From Amblyornis subalaris (lineage: Eukaryota > Chordata > Aves > Passeriformes > Ptilonorhynchidae), in assembly GCA_018881555.1 (NCBI GenBank), contig JACAXG010000026.1, positions 6,133,459-6,197,458 on the forward strand: DNA of 64,000 bases, given 5' to 3'. Below are positions 12,892 through 25,400 of this stretch, one piece after another; position 1 is the first letter of the stretch; the number at the start of each line of letters is the position of its first letter. The translations under genes were made by a program, and so were the position numbers. The notes beneath the pieces are model-generated. The model did not search any database. It was not told the origin of the DNA and saw only the letters and a list, made by a program, of their open reading frames with translations.

Positions 12892-12960
12892 TCTTCTCTT
12901 CTCTTCTCTTCTCTTCTCTTCTCTTCTCTTCTCTTCTCTTCTCTTTTCTCTTCTCTTCTC
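12892..12960. repeat. (TCTTC)n microsatellite, middle block
   Basis: Pentamers of TCTTC/TTCTC follow the gap, with an extra T slip near 12945. The strand bias (all pyrimidine) is the same as in the arm left of the gap, but the base order differs. Confidence 0.95.
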
Positions 12961-13060
12961 TTTTTTCCTTCCCTTCCCTTCCCTTCCCTTCCCTTCCCTT
13001 CCCTTCCCTTCCCTTCCCTTCCCTTCCCTTCCCTTCCCTTCCCTTCCCTTTCCTTTTTTT
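12961..13060. repeat. (CCCTT)n microsatellite, right arm
   Basis: About 17 copies of TTCCC/CCCTT end in a T-rich shoulder around 13050-13065. With the left and middle blocks this makes a compound array of three related pyrimidine pentamers. Confidence 0.95.
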
Positions 13061-16000
13061 TTCTTTTTCGTTTTCTAAGGTAAAAGGCTGCACTGAAAAG
13101 AGAGGAGCCAGGCAAAGGAGAAGCAGTGACATGCCACTTCTCAGCAAAACACAAAGAAATAACACTTGAATGATGGCATTTGGGTGGAGAATGCAATCAG
13201 TTCTGTCTCATGTAACACTTGAAAACCTTGCCATGTGGCGATCACCGGCAAAGCTCAAGAGTCATTGAGAAGAGAAACCTGCTCAGTTATCTCATTTATG
13301 AACTGTGCCCTGAAATCCACAGAGAAAATGCTTTCCACATACTGTGTCTTCCTTTCATTTCTGGCTACTACCTGTCCTTTCATCAGTGCGTTCACAAGGG
13401 TACAGCTGCAGGCTCAGAACCCTGACTGTAAGAATTTTTTGGGCAATGTCCTTGTCTTTTGTTTAGTTATAGTATTAAGCATATATACAGTGCTTTATAA
13501 ACAGGAAAAAAGCGTTGAGAATCCTTAATCAGAAGTGCTAATCACAGCTTTTAAATGTGTTTATACAGAAATGCTAGGCCACTTTCAACAGTAATTTAAA
13601 TCTCTTACACCCTCACTAGTTTTACAAGAAAAAGGGAAGAGTAGAGTATGAGTAAAACAGATTGGGATTTGTCTCCAGAGAAAAAAATCCAGGTCTGGCA
13701 TTTGAGGCTACGCTATAAAACACTTGCTCAGTTAAGACTGACAAACTTCCTGAAGATTTACACTGTAAAATTTACAAAGAGGAAGAGATGCTAGAAACAT
13801 AAGCAGTTTTTCACAGCTGTCAGTCTCAAAAGCAGTATCACTGACACAGTCACTGAGAGATGTGTCAAAGTGAAGAACAGGTGAAAGAAGAGCATCTGTG
13901 GTTTGACAAAGTACTTGACTAATCAAGCCAAAGATGGAAGCAATTTCAATTGCTGCTTGTTATTATGATACAGAAGATTTCCATAGATGCTAAAGACCCA
14001 GAGCGGGTCCTGTTTTTATTAGGCACTTTACGAAGTTTTACAGACACTGAAAGGATAAACCTCACTAATTTTATATAATTGCTGGAAAGGAAAAAATATG
14101 TCCCTGGATTATTTGCAATCATGTCATATGACTACCTGGGCTGCAGTTAATTCGCTTTGATAACTTGGACTCAGTGAATCCTGCTAAACCTACTTTTTAT
14201 CTTACTAGAGTAAGATTCAATAGATTTCCTTAATGTTTGCCACTTCCATTAACCTCAGTGACAACAAGCAAACTGACTCCTTTCTTATGGATTTACATGG
14301 GTTGGTATCACTGTTTTCACCTGCTGTAGCTAAGTAGAATCAGTGAATTATCATCTCCAATGTCATAACAGTATGTAACCAGCCATGATCTTTATACATG
14401 CTCCTTATCAGTTATTCTGAATTATCCTGCCTTCTCCTCTCCCCAGATTTTGAAAAGGGCTCTCATAAAAACACCAAGGTACTGGAAAATGTAGCTCCCA
14501 GAACTTTAAAACATATGATGGTAGTGTTATTATCTTGTGAGGATACGTGGGTGATGTGGAAGGAAATTATCCCAGCATCTAAATCCTGGTGTATTTACTA
14601 TTTTAAGGGAGTTATGAATGACAAGGAGTCGCAGTATTTGTTCTATTCAAGGAACAACAGTAGTGGTTTCGCTTCAGTTTCATTTTTTCTGGTTTCATAT
14701 GCAAGGAAGCATAGTTTCACCTAACATTTGAAGTTCTTAAAATTTTTTTTCTTATGTAATTGATCACCTCTTATTTTGTCCCACTGCTAGGTTTGGATTA
14801 CTTTATCTGCAAATGCTTTATCACAAATACTTTTGGCCCAGCTCTGCCTTCAGATAGACAGGCACCATTCCCAGTGAAGTCAATGAGAGCTGCACTTGGA
14901 TATTTGAGAGAGCATTTGGGGCCTTTAGCCTTAACACATCCAAATATGTTATAAATTATTTTAAAATTATATTAACAAAGAACTATCATTTCCCTGGTGC
15001 AGTTGATTCTGTTTGTTCTGTATCTATCACCAATTTTTTCAGGAAATGTTTACAAGTGGAGGCACGTATCAAATCTGATTAGCTGAATTGTAACTGTGAA
15101 GGATAACTGGCTTAGAGTTAGGTAGCAGAGACTGAAAGTGCCTTTAGGAATTCAAGCAAATTTATGCCCTTGTATGTGGAGAGCAATTTAGCTTTAAAAT
15201 TTGTACCTCATGTAATAAATCCAGTTTAACTTTCAAAGATGCCTTTGTTTAGCAGGGGGTTTAAATATAGCATAAGCTATTTCTTCCTCTACCTATAAAA
15301 AATGTAAATTATTCATGTTACCTGTATTCAGTGACCTCTAGATGAACCTTTCCAAACCACAAATGACCTGGTAAAGCACAAGTTCATTCCTAGGCTGTGT
15401 GCACAGTGTCTAAATTAATCTTTCAAAGCTGCAATTATAGGTTATGTTACATTCATTTGGCTGCAGCAGATGATTAACTGGTAAATATGACATTTTGATT
15501 GGTCTGAAAAAAATCCTTAAATTAGAGCTTTCTGATAACACAGAATCAAAAGCCTTATAAGTCATCTTTGTATGCCTTGGGCCAGATTCTCAGAACAGTT
15601 CTATGGTCCTCAGTTCTGGTGTGTAGGATCTATTTTAGTTACTGTCTTAAGATTCTTCTGTTTTTCATAACACACAATGCTAATATATTCCCAAATAATT
15701 TTCTCCTACTTGCCACTTAACTCCTCAAAAAATATTTCTCTTTTATCACTTAAGTTCTTCAATTTGCACAACTAATTCCTGAGAAAAGAAAGTAAAATCC
15801 CTGCCATGTTTGCTTTCTCTATGGGACAAAAGGAAACTTGGTTGTTTTCATTTCTTTGATTTTAATGTATGTGAAGAAAACTGCACAGAGAGATGAAACT
15901 GGCAAAACTATGGATCCTTGTTGAGTGGCTGGAAGCTTCTGGAGAAGGGAAAATACTACAAAACATAGATCTGATTGGCTGTGTTGCACTTGCATTCAGA

Positions 16001-16118
16001 AGAAAATACAAATTATTTTGATTTAATTAAAAAGCCCTAAGTTAGATTGTACAAAATTGGAAATCAGCTAGTGTGACTTATCGGTTTTACTCTTTCAACC
16101 ATTTCTCTTATTTCTAAT
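13061..16118. other. Unique AT-rich sequence with faint ancient-repeat traces
   Basis: No gene is recognised. A 108-codon plus-strand open stretch at 14398-14724 is preceded by a pyrimidine-rich segment but resembles no protein I know. Short segments at about 14836-14905 (AGTGAAGTCAATGAGAGCTG) and 15578-15620 (GGGCCAGATTCTCAGAACAG) resemble pieces of ancient amniote dispersed repeats, too eroded to classify. Confidence 0.45.
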
Positions 16119-16411
16119 TCAACCATTTGACATGGTATGGGTCCCCTGCACACTGCCTTAGTGGTTCAAGGCTATGAGATCTGAGTAGGACGGTGGTCAT
16201 AACCATGTCCTCAGTTTCCAGACTATTGCGGCAAAATTTCTTAGCAAATCTGCATCTCTCCCTCTCATCTTCCGCTTTAGCCTCAGCTTTAGATGGCTCA
16301 TCCTTGGACTTCCCATACAGAGCCTGGACATTGTCCAGGTCCTTCTGGAAAGCACCCCATCCTACAGGTGTGAAGTAGTACTTTAATACTATAGTATTGA
16401 TAATTTTTTTT
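16119..16411 (-). other. Unidentified minus-strand open stretch, possible pseudogene or exon relic
   Basis: One minus-strand frame runs from a TGA near 16411 to a TAG near 16119 without a stop, about 97 codons. The central part (about 16378-16230) is markedly charged, with KDLDNVQALYGK followed by a Lys/Glu/Ala/Asp-rich stretch, which looks more like coding composition than the AT-rich surroundings would give by chance. I see no convincing splice donor, no good start codon and no poly(A) tail, and I do not recognise the protein. It may be a relic of a processed pseudogene, an exon fragment or chance. No function is proposed. Confidence 0.25.
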
Positions 16412-17770
16412 CACCTGGTTAGGAGACAGGAGTAGATTCCCTTCGCTCTCCTTTCCTTTTGGCTGAGCCTTTTTTAGTCATTGGGCTGCCTAAATTAACA
16501 TCAACCACATGGGAAAAGCACGTACAATTAAATCCCTTAAACAGTGGAGAGTGACAGACACAACTGAAAGGAATCAAACTGATGGATCCATCAGAAGTTA
16601 TTAAGAGAGAAATCCTTCTGCCTTGTCTGTCTTCCCTTTTCCTCTGAATATTAATATGCTTTTTTAAATGGCAGGAAAAACAATGTAGAAATTATAAGAA
16701 TCAATCCATGCATCAAAAACAAAACAGCCAGGGTAACTACAGGTTTCTGGGATCTGGCAAAAGATCCAAGAGTTTCTGTAAGCTTCTGGGGTCTGAATGG
16801 ATGCCTGGAGGATTTTGTACTAATGTATTTGGAAAATACTCAAGACACATAGGTGGCCCAAGCAGTGTGAGCCATATTGAGTGCATTATAAATCCTCGTG
16901 TCCAGTCTCAGCTGTTCTTTCCTTTTATCCTGTAGGCTTTTGGGGATCTAATAAATGCTGCAGATTGACTGTGGCTTGAGAATTCTGTGTAGGTGTCTCA
17001 GTCTGCCATTAAAACAAGCCAATTGAATGAAGGCCGAGCATTTTTGGCAAATGGCAGGATATTTGCTAACTTTTTCATTTGGGCAGTTAATTAGCATCTA
17101 AATTAGCACAGCTAATTCAGTACAATTGTCAGTAGTAGGGTGACTGTCCTTATCATAAGCCATTTGCATAACACATATATCACTTTGTCATAAGAGACAC
17201 AAAGGAGTGGCTTGTAGATGTTATCCTTACTGATGGGATGCCAAGGTATGTAAAAAAAAAAAGGTATGGTAGCTCTCTGGATCCTTAGTATTAGACTTCA
17301 AAAACCACAGGCGATTCAAACAGCCTTCTGAGAGCAGGGGATTTTTTTTGTTCAGTAGGATATCCATTACATTTTGGGTTTGTGTAGCTGTATAGCTGCC
17401 CAAGGAACTATAAAATGAAGCCAAAGGACCTAGTAAGTCAAAAATATCATGTAAGTGCTGTCGCAACTCACTTTAATTTGTTGTATAAAGTGCCGGTGGT
17501 GACTTATTCCACCATTGGAAACTTTCATTTAAGACCTCAAAATTTAGATCTATGTCTTTCCACAGCCATCAGAATTTGACCCAAGACCTCTCCAGTTAAG
17601 AAAAGTCAGAGCGGCAGACCTGAGCTACCTTCCTTGGATATCAGAAGTCAGGACACTAAGGTCTGCTTAGACATCCACGTGGCTCCGTTTACAGAAGTGC
17701 CAAGCAACATTCCAGGGAAGCTTTGGACCAGCTCCAGTACAGGGCTTTGATTTGAAAGTTTAGTTTAGAG
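16412..17770. other. Unique sequence; AT-rich motif cluster at 17020-17190
   Basis: No gene is recognised. The part at about 17020-17190 is dense in TAATTA-like cores (GTTAATTAGC, CTAAATTAGC, GCTAATTCAG) together with CATTTGCATAAC, which resembles an octamer site. Such clusters occur in homeodomain and POU enhancers. This is only a pattern; no conservation data are available. Confidence 0.4.
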
Positions 17771-18086
17771 CCTACAAGAAAGATGGAGAGGGATTTTTTA
17801 CGAGAGGAGGTAGTGACAACACAAGGGGGAATGGCTTGAAACTGAGAGAAAGTGGAGTTATATCAGATATTAGGATAAAAGTCTTCCCTGTGAGAGTGGT
17901 GAGGCCCTGGCACAGGTTGCCCGGAGAAGCTGTGGATGCCCCATCCCTGAAAGTGTTCAAGGCCGGGTTGGATGGAGCTCTGAGCAACCTGGCCTAGTGC
18001 AAGGTGTCCCTGCCCATGGGAGGGGGGTTGGAACAAGAAGATTTTTAATGTCCCTTCCGACCCAAACCATTCTGTGATTCTATGAA
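17771..18086 (+). mobile_element. CR1 LINE 3' end
   Basis: A 5'-truncated copy starts with CCTACAAGAAAGATGGAGAG and runs through GAGAGTGGTGAGGCCCTGGC, GATGCCCCATCCCTGAAAGT and GGTGTCCCTGCCCATGGGAG to a tail near CATTCTGTGATTCTATGA at 18069-18085. The order matches the CR1 3' region in sense orientation. Short indels mark moderate age. Confidence 0.9.
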
Positions 18087-18290
18087 ATTTTCGGTTGAGC
18101 AGAAGTCAGCCCCAGCCGTCGACAGTCCTGCCTCTCAGCCACGGGGCCATGAAGCTGCTTCGCCAAAACTGCAGCTGCAGAAACGCTGTTGATCCTTGAC
18201 CTTGGACCGATGGAGCTGCTCTGGAGTTCCTTGAGGAGCTGAGCCTGCTGGGAGGTGAAACTGTAATACAAAGAGACTGGTAGTTACAAT
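18087..18290 (-). other. GC-rich open patch next to CR1; possible relic exon
   Basis: Right after the CR1 tail the base composition jumps to visibly GC-rich for about 170 bp, then falls back into A/T runs. On the minus strand a pyrimidine tract and CAG (CTCTTTGTATTACAG, about 18275-18261) precede an open frame beginning FTSQQAQLLKELQ and continuing through SVSAAAVLAKQLH. The first stop (TAG) comes from the antisense CR1 tail at about 18082. An acceptor-like site plus an open GC-rich frame fits an exon, or a remnant of one cut by the CR1 insertion. I do not recognise the protein, no donor site is clear and no neighbouring exon is identified. It could also be chance within a GC-rich segment of unknown origin. 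Confidence 0.3.
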
Positions 18291-20625
18291 AAAAAAATAA
18301 AAAATATTACTGCTGGAACACCTATTGATGAAATACTGTTACAGGGATGCTGGCAGCATTTGAAAAGTGTTCCCGGTTGTGTTTTTAATAACATTGGCCT
18401 ACAGAATGAGAATGTGTACTCTGCTGAGTTGTAATAACACTGAGGAATGTACTAGACCACAAACTGAGCGTCGTAAAACTGTTGTTTTCACATTTTCCTA
18501 ATAAAATGCCATGGCATTGTAAATCTGTTTTTATTTTATTTGTAATGGCAGAAATGTGTTTATCATAAAATCAAACCCTCTTTCAAACTGTAGGCCATAG
18601 GACAGTGATATAATTCATCCTGTTCAGGATCATCATTTGCATCACTCCAGTCTGAACAAAAAATTGCAATATGCTACTTAAAATCCTCTACTTTCAAAAT
18701 GTATCATAACATTAAGTGCACATTCAGGTCTGTGCTGACACTGCAGTTTGTGGCAAAGTGAATCAGAAGAGAATAAAGCAATTAAATGACAACATGTGGA
18801 GTAAAGCACGACTATCTGGAATACTTGTGACAGGGACCAGGTGTGAAATGGCAAACAGAACTGATAAGTCATGGTATAATTAAACATGCTCAAGTTTCAG
18901 CTTATCGAAGATTCCTTTCCTCCAAAGTGCCAAACACACAAGTACCTATTAATTACATTCAAAATTATGCCTCAGTCTACAAATCATGAGGTTGTAACAA
19001 TTGAATTCCTTTAAAACCAGACCATTTTATTTTGTGATACAAGTATGTGTGAGCACTGCATCTCTACAACAAAATAGATGTGAGTAAATTTGCAAGGAAG
19101 AAATTAAAGTGATTAGATGTATAAGAGCAGTCTTTAATGGCTCAGTTGTATCAAAATTTCCCATATGGATAGAATATTCAGCAATAAAGCACACCAAATT
19201 AAAAAAAAAAAAAAGAACCACAAACTCATTGTGAATTGCAACATAAATGTTGTTCTTTAATAAATTATGACAAAGAAAGCTTTTTAGAAGATAATGGGAT
19301 TCACTGTCACATCCAAATAGAAGGTACCATGCAATAAACTATTATTTTCTCATTTTCTAGTGCTCTTGGTATGATGCCTGAAGTAAAAAGTGTAGGGCTT
19401 TGTGGATATAGTGTAAATTATGAATGGGCCATTCTGTAATTGTAACAAAATAGAGCCACAAATGTCTGTATTAATAGACCATTTCGATCTGTACACTTGA
19501 TTTTTCACTTGAGAGGGCAGCAGCTTCATCTTATTCCACTTGAGAGGCCTGATCTCTTCATAATAAGTACCCACTCCACTGTGAGGCATTGAATACCAAG
19601 ATCAAGCACTCTTTGTGGCTCTGCTGTTCCCTTCTGGGAACCACCTAAACCAATTTGAACGGAGATGCAGAAGTGGGAGAATCATCCCAAAGACAAGAGG
19701 AAAAGACCAAACACACTTGAGGAGATCGGGAAAGGAGCAAGCTTAACCAGGCTGTGAGCTTGAGGCGGCCTCTCGTGTTTTCATTACCTTCTATTCATCT
19801 CGTACAGCTCTGCCAGAAAGATGATGCTGCAGGATATTTTAAAATAAGAGGGGCTCTGATGAGACTGCCTCAACCCATTTAAGAAGCCAAGCATACAAAA
19901 TATGATTTAGGATACAAACTGAAACATGCTATGGATACAAAATTTATGGTAAAATTACATTAGAGCAGTTCAATCCAAAAGGATCTGTGTTTCTCCTTTG
20001 TATAAAATGTATTGTACCAGACTCTTAGTGGGGATATGTTTTCAAAACTCATTCACTTTCACAGAGCTACACAAATCTACACCAGGTGAGGATCCTGCCT
20101 TATATCGATTTTCTTCATAACATTTCAGCAAGGGATTTAATTCTGGATTAAATGCGTATTTCCTCTCTTCCTGCTTATATTGCATTCTCTGTGTGTTCTT
20201 AAGATATCTATAGGCAATTGAAACAGAGGTTATGCATTGATCAATACTAGAAAGGGAAAAAAGTGAACAAATCTAGTCAGACAAGGTCAATCAAGGTAGT
20301 AGATGCAGCTCTGAGTAATAAGACAGGTTTCGAGGGAGTACAAAATAGTGAGAAAGGCTTGTGGACATCTGACTTCTAAAGCTCTGGGAATGTGTATTCC
20401 AAACCATCTTTAAAATGGGGCATTTCACTGTTGAAAGTCTCTAGGCGGAGAATACAGTCAAACAGGCAGATTGCCCCAGGATGAAGAAGATTGTTAAAGA
20501 ATAAACTCAGAATTTGTTGTAAAAGCCACTGGAAAATGTATCCTTCAAAATACAATGGTTTTTTAAAAAAAATTTCAGTCCTCATGTTATAAAAATATCC
20601 TGAACATATTTCAAAAGGGCACTAG
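18291..20625. other. Unique AT-rich sequence; A-run after AATAAA at 19182
   Basis: No gene is recognised. AATAAA near 19182 is followed about a dozen bases later by a run of fourteen or more A (about 19200-19214), the arrangement of a retroposed mRNA tail. The upstream sequence is AT-rich and shows no long open frame or known transcript. Confidence 0.45.
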
Positions 20626-21087
20626 GAAGACAAGAAGCTACTGGAGAGGGCCCAGCAGAGACTACAAAGGTGATGAGGGGTCTGGAGCATCTCTTATGAG
20701 GAGGGACTGTGGGAGCTGGGCCTGGTGAGCCTGGAGAGGACTGAGAGGGGATCTCATCAATACATGCAAATATCTCACAGGTGGCTGCCAAGAGGATGGT
20801 GCCAGACTCTTTTTGATGGTGCTCAGCGACAGGACAAGGAACACACAAGTTGTACCACAAAAAGTTCCACCTCGACATGAGGAAGAACTTCTTTGCGCTG
20901 AGGGTGGCAGAGCACTGAACAGCTGCCCAGAGATGTCATGGATTCTCCCTCTCTGGAGACATCCCAAACCCACTTGGGCATGTTCCCGTGTCACCTGCTC
21001 CGGGTGACCCTGCCTTGGCAGCGGGGTTGGAGTGGGTGACCTCCAGAGGTCCTTTCCAATCCAAACTATCCCATGATTCTGTGAAAT
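20626..21087 (+). mobile_element. CR1 LINE 3' end
   Basis: A sense-orientation fragment with landmarks AGGTGATGAGGGGTCTGGAG near 20668, CTGGTGAGCCTGGAGAGGAC near 20722, ATGGTGCCAGACTCTTTTTG near 20796, GAGGAAGAACTTCTTTGCGC near 20879, and GGTGACCTCCAGAGGTCCTT near 21035. It ends in ATCCCATGATTCTGTGAAA. It belongs to a different 3'-UTR type from the 17771-18086 copy (the 'gacaggacaagg' type). Confidence 0.9.
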
Positions 21088-22199
21088 CTACCTCTCTAAC
21101 TCAAGCAGTTCTGTATGTAGAAATTATTCATTATTCAATAGAAATTACTGGAGGTCTGCCATGGGTGAATTCAGACAGCTGCTTGAGAATAGAGTACCCA
21201 TGTGGGTGCTTGGAATAAACAATTTTAGAAAATCATCTATAGCAAGTATCTCCAAATATTTATAAGTACTTGCAAAATAAACAAGGCTGCTTAAATTCTC
21301 AATAAACTTCCAACATCTCCGTGGATATGGTGCAGATTTGTACCTCTCATCACACATTTGAGTAGCTTAGCGAGAGTCTGAAAGCAAGATGTACCACAGG
21401 GGATACAATTGGGGAATTTATCCCATAGAGGAAGGAAAGTCCTGAAATGGAGTTACCAAGAGGTATATTGAGACACTTTCAGGTCTATTTTAAAGTTTTC
21501 AAAATAATATTTTCTTTATTCAGCTCTCAACTTAAAAAAAAAATCACATTTCAAAGCTGAAAGCTTTTAAATAAATCATTTCTGTTCAGTCAAAACTGCT
21601 TATGTCATAAAGTCTATATTCTAGTCTGCTCTAGTAAGTGGTGAACCTGATGTAGTCAGAGGACTTCTCTGTTCAGTGTCACAGAATTACAATGGAAGCA
21701 AGTGATAGGATTCCACAAATAAAAGAATGGAGATAGAGAGAAGGCACTTCATGTTCCTTCTGCAGGACTTGAAAGGAGAAATGGACTCCTATTTATCACA
21801 TAAATAATGGCTGAAGCTGGATGAGAAAGACGAAGATCTTTTCAACAATTAAAAACACGATGGTGGTTATAATCCTAATAGGTCTGTCAAGGTATGATAA
21901 TATTTAATGTTTAGCATAGCATGTTGCTGTTAGCGACAGAAAAACAGACATAGTTAACAAGTAAAAACAATGGTTCAGTTGAACAGACTGCAAGGAATCC
22001 AGAAATTAACACCTGGCAAGGAGATGTGTGAGTCCATGTATCAACATAAAGACACCTGCAGGTAATCTATCAATAACAATTGGAATGCCTGAGGAGATTT
22101 ATAGGATTCTTTAAAAATTCAGCCAGTCTACCTATGTCTACTGGGAAAGATGCCGGGCAGGCAATCCTCTGCATTGGATCTCTGAAGGACTTGGAGGGT
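21088..22199. other. Unique AT-rich sequence between CR1 copies
   Basis: No gene or repeat is recognised. Confidence 0.5.
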
Positions 22200-22472
22200 T
22201 CTCCTCTCTCTGGTGATAGGACACGAGGAAATGGAATGAAGCTGCATCAGGGGAAGTTCAGATTAGACATCAGGAAAATGTTCTTCACTGAGAGGGCAGT
22301 TGGTCACTGGAACAGGCTCTCCAGGGAAGTGGTGACAGCATCAAGCCTGGCAGAGCTCAAGGAGCACCTGGATGACACTGTTTAGTGACAGGCAGTCCTG
22401 CAAGGAGCAGGGAGTTGGACTTGGGGATTCTTATGGATCCATTTCAATTCAAGACAGTCTATGATTCCCCAA
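22200..22472 (+). mobile_element. CR1 LINE 3' end
   Basis: Landmarks in sense order are GGTGATAGGACACGAGGAAA near 22213, AGATTAGACATCAGGAAAAT near 22261, CACTGGAACAGGCTCTCCAG near 22306, GAAGTGGTGACAGCATCAAG near 22327, and GGAGTTGGACTTGGGGATTC near 22411. The tail is near GTCTATGATTCC. It seems to belong to a third 3'-UTR subtype within this window. Confidence 0.85.
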
Positions 22473-25400
22473 TGTTGTATCTCCCATGCGCGCTTCAATA
22501 TGTAGGTGACATCTCTTTCCTTCTCCTTTTTTTAACTCTCTGAGTATTCAAATCTAATTTTTTATTCCTTCCTGAAAAAATAATTACCATGTTTGACAAC
22601 TGTGGCTATAAAGGAATTTGCCAGCTGTCAAAGGTCTCTCTTTGATTTATTATTTATGTTTCTTTCTGTGCCCAACACAAAAGCTCTTTCCCACCTCATC
22701 TGTTGAACTGAAGGGGAAAGTCCGTTCTTCTGAGAAGTCCATCAGAAATTCCTCAGTGAAGCTGATGCAAATGCAAACTTCTCAACAGCCCCCATGCATT
22801 CTATCCATTGTAAGATTGCTTTTTGAGGACAACAGCCATAGACTCTCTTACAGAGAATTCTCAGCATGAAAAGCCACACAGGACACCTCTCTACAGTCTT
22901 TCAGTCTCTTCTTCAGCAGAATATACACCATTATTTCAAAAATGTTGTCTTGGCTTCTCCTCATGTTTCTGTCACGGAACTGAATGCTTTGGCTGTGTTT
23001 ATTCATTATTGTCCCTTAGGAAAGTATGTAATAGGATGTCTGCTTTACTTATAGTTTTGGGGGAAAAGGTTCACTGCTCTGTTGTTCCATGGGACGACTG
23101 CACATTGTCCTCTCTTCCGGGATGCAACCAGTTCCCTATCCATTACTGAATCTCCAGGGACTAATGCAGTATAAATAATATATAAATTCTATGAAGAAAT
23201 CCTTCTCTTCTGAGAAAGATCTGCCAATAAAGTGTATCCTTGTTACACTGCATAAATTTAGATGAATATACTTCAAATTACTAGAGTTTAACTTAGCTAA
23301 AACCAGTATTGCACAGAAGAGTACCAGCCTCAGAGTTCCTGTGCCTGTTTTAAACTTATCTTTATTTATGGTTTGGGAAATAAGCTCTTGTGAAGTTTGG
23401 TGTGTTGTCTCCTAATATTTACAAGAAAATATAGCCAAGGGGTGTGCTTGATGTGCACTGCCCTTAATGTATGGTCAGTGCTGTAGGTAATGGAAGGGTG
23501 TTGGAAGCCTGCACTTAAGGACTTTCTTTAACATGCATTATACAGTGCTATGGCAGTCTAAACTGTAAAAAAAAAAACATTCCAAATGAATCTCAAGTGT
23601 TTTATTTCAGGCTTAAAAAGAGAATTATTAAAGGGGATGTTTCTGTGATCTGACATTCCCCAAATTAAAAAGAGAGAGAGAGAAAGAAAGAGAAGGAGAG
23701 AGAGAAAGCAGGAAATCAATAAAGCAAGAAAGAAAAGAAGCAAGCAAGCAAGAACTGCCTGTTAGCCCAGAAATAAAGACTTTCCGCAATATGGAATCAT
23801 AAACAAAGAGGCTGTTAAGGAAAAATATTTATAGCTACAAAAAATATTTGATAATTTTTAAATATGAGTGAGCATGAACTAAACAGGGATTAAAATATTA
23901 AGAGTTCTGATATAGAAAGAAAGCTAATAGTAATTAATTTTTTGTTGGAAAACATAATAGAGTAGCTAAAAGATAAGGAAATCTGGGGGGTTTTCTGCCT
24001 TCTTAGGGCTAGTCTGAAGATCAGTATTTTGAAAGAATTCAATGAAGAAAGCCAAACTGTAAAAGCAGTTGTAAATGAAGAGATTTTGAAAAGGGAGGAA
24101 GTTTCAAACTATGTAGATGGATCCACATCATGGATATTCTTTCTTATTTTATGGGTCTGAACTGCTTCATTCAAAAATATGCACAGGAGAGTGGTTTTCA
24201 GGTTTTAAAAATGTAGATCATACCTTAGGACACCAATTGCACCTCACTTTTTTTTTCGACACAGAATGCTGAATTTTCATCCTCTCTGTGAACTACGTAC
24301 TCCTCCCATTGGCTAAATTCCCACCTTGTCATCTCAGGATCATTTTTTCCTATCCTTTATTTAGACTTGATTCAAAGTACACTTTGATACCTGTAGGTAA
24401 ATACTCGTATTCACAAAGGTCGTGGGGCATGCTCAAGTAAACTAGTGTTGGGGATTAACCATTTAAGAGAAGTATTTTGAAATGGGAAGGACCCCGCCTG
24501 AAAGCCAGCCCTTATTGCTCTGTAAAGAGCAACAGTTTCCCTATGCCGGGGAGAGTTCCAAGTGCAAAATCTCCTGAACTCAGAGTCCCCCCAGTTTTGT
24601 GATTGTGCCCCTTTGTTCCTTGGGTTCAAGAGGATCCGAACCATTGGACCCCACATTTTCCTCAACTGTTCAGAGTGGAAGACTCAGATCATGGTTCTGT
24701 TATTTTGTGCTTTTGATCCAGCTTCTCTATATACATTTTAATTTCATTAGGTTACAGTCTGTTTAAAGGAGGAAAAATCTGGGTTGTATTTCAAATGTTG
24801 TTGGCTGACACTTCCTTGCTATAATGGAACATTACTCATGGCATGTTTCAGCCAACAGCTTTAACTATATACATGAAAGCTGTCTTTAACACATATTGTG
24901 CCCACTGTGTCTTTCAGGGTCTTATCTTTTCTGATCTGACTATTATTTTTCTTTATACTTAACAAACTGAAGAGATAAAAGAAGATAACAACATTGCAAA
25001 CACCTTATGCAAGATGCTATATAGGTTTCTGCTCATTCCCACCCAATGCCAACCTTTTCTTGTGCACAACCTGCTTTGTAACTTAAATTGTGATGAAACA
25101 CATGATGCAAACACACGGGAAAAGTCTGGAGAAATAATGGGCTTCTATTATTAGAACTTGACTTCATATTGCAAACAAGTACTGAGGAGAACAATTTACC
25201 TATTTCACTGAGACAACTTTAAATTAATAGACACTAGTCAAACTGTTTAAAAGCTGCAGAACCTGAACCTTCTCTGTCCTGATTGTGGTTTCTTACAATT
25301 TTCCACCAATACTTTCACTGCTTGTGTAGGTCAGGGAGAAAACTTATTTTGGAGAATTCTTTGCTCATGGTGTGATTGTGAGTAGCTTACACTATTCGCT

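Noticed and set aside
12302..13196. Open frames of 230-258 codons on both strands across the pyrimidine array
   Set aside because: They are made of translated pentamer repeats and N residues, not genes.
14398..14724. 108-codon plus-strand open stretch with a pyrimidine tract near its start
   Set aside because: The tract plus CAG lies inside the open frame, no donor site closes the block convincingly, and no homolog is recognised.
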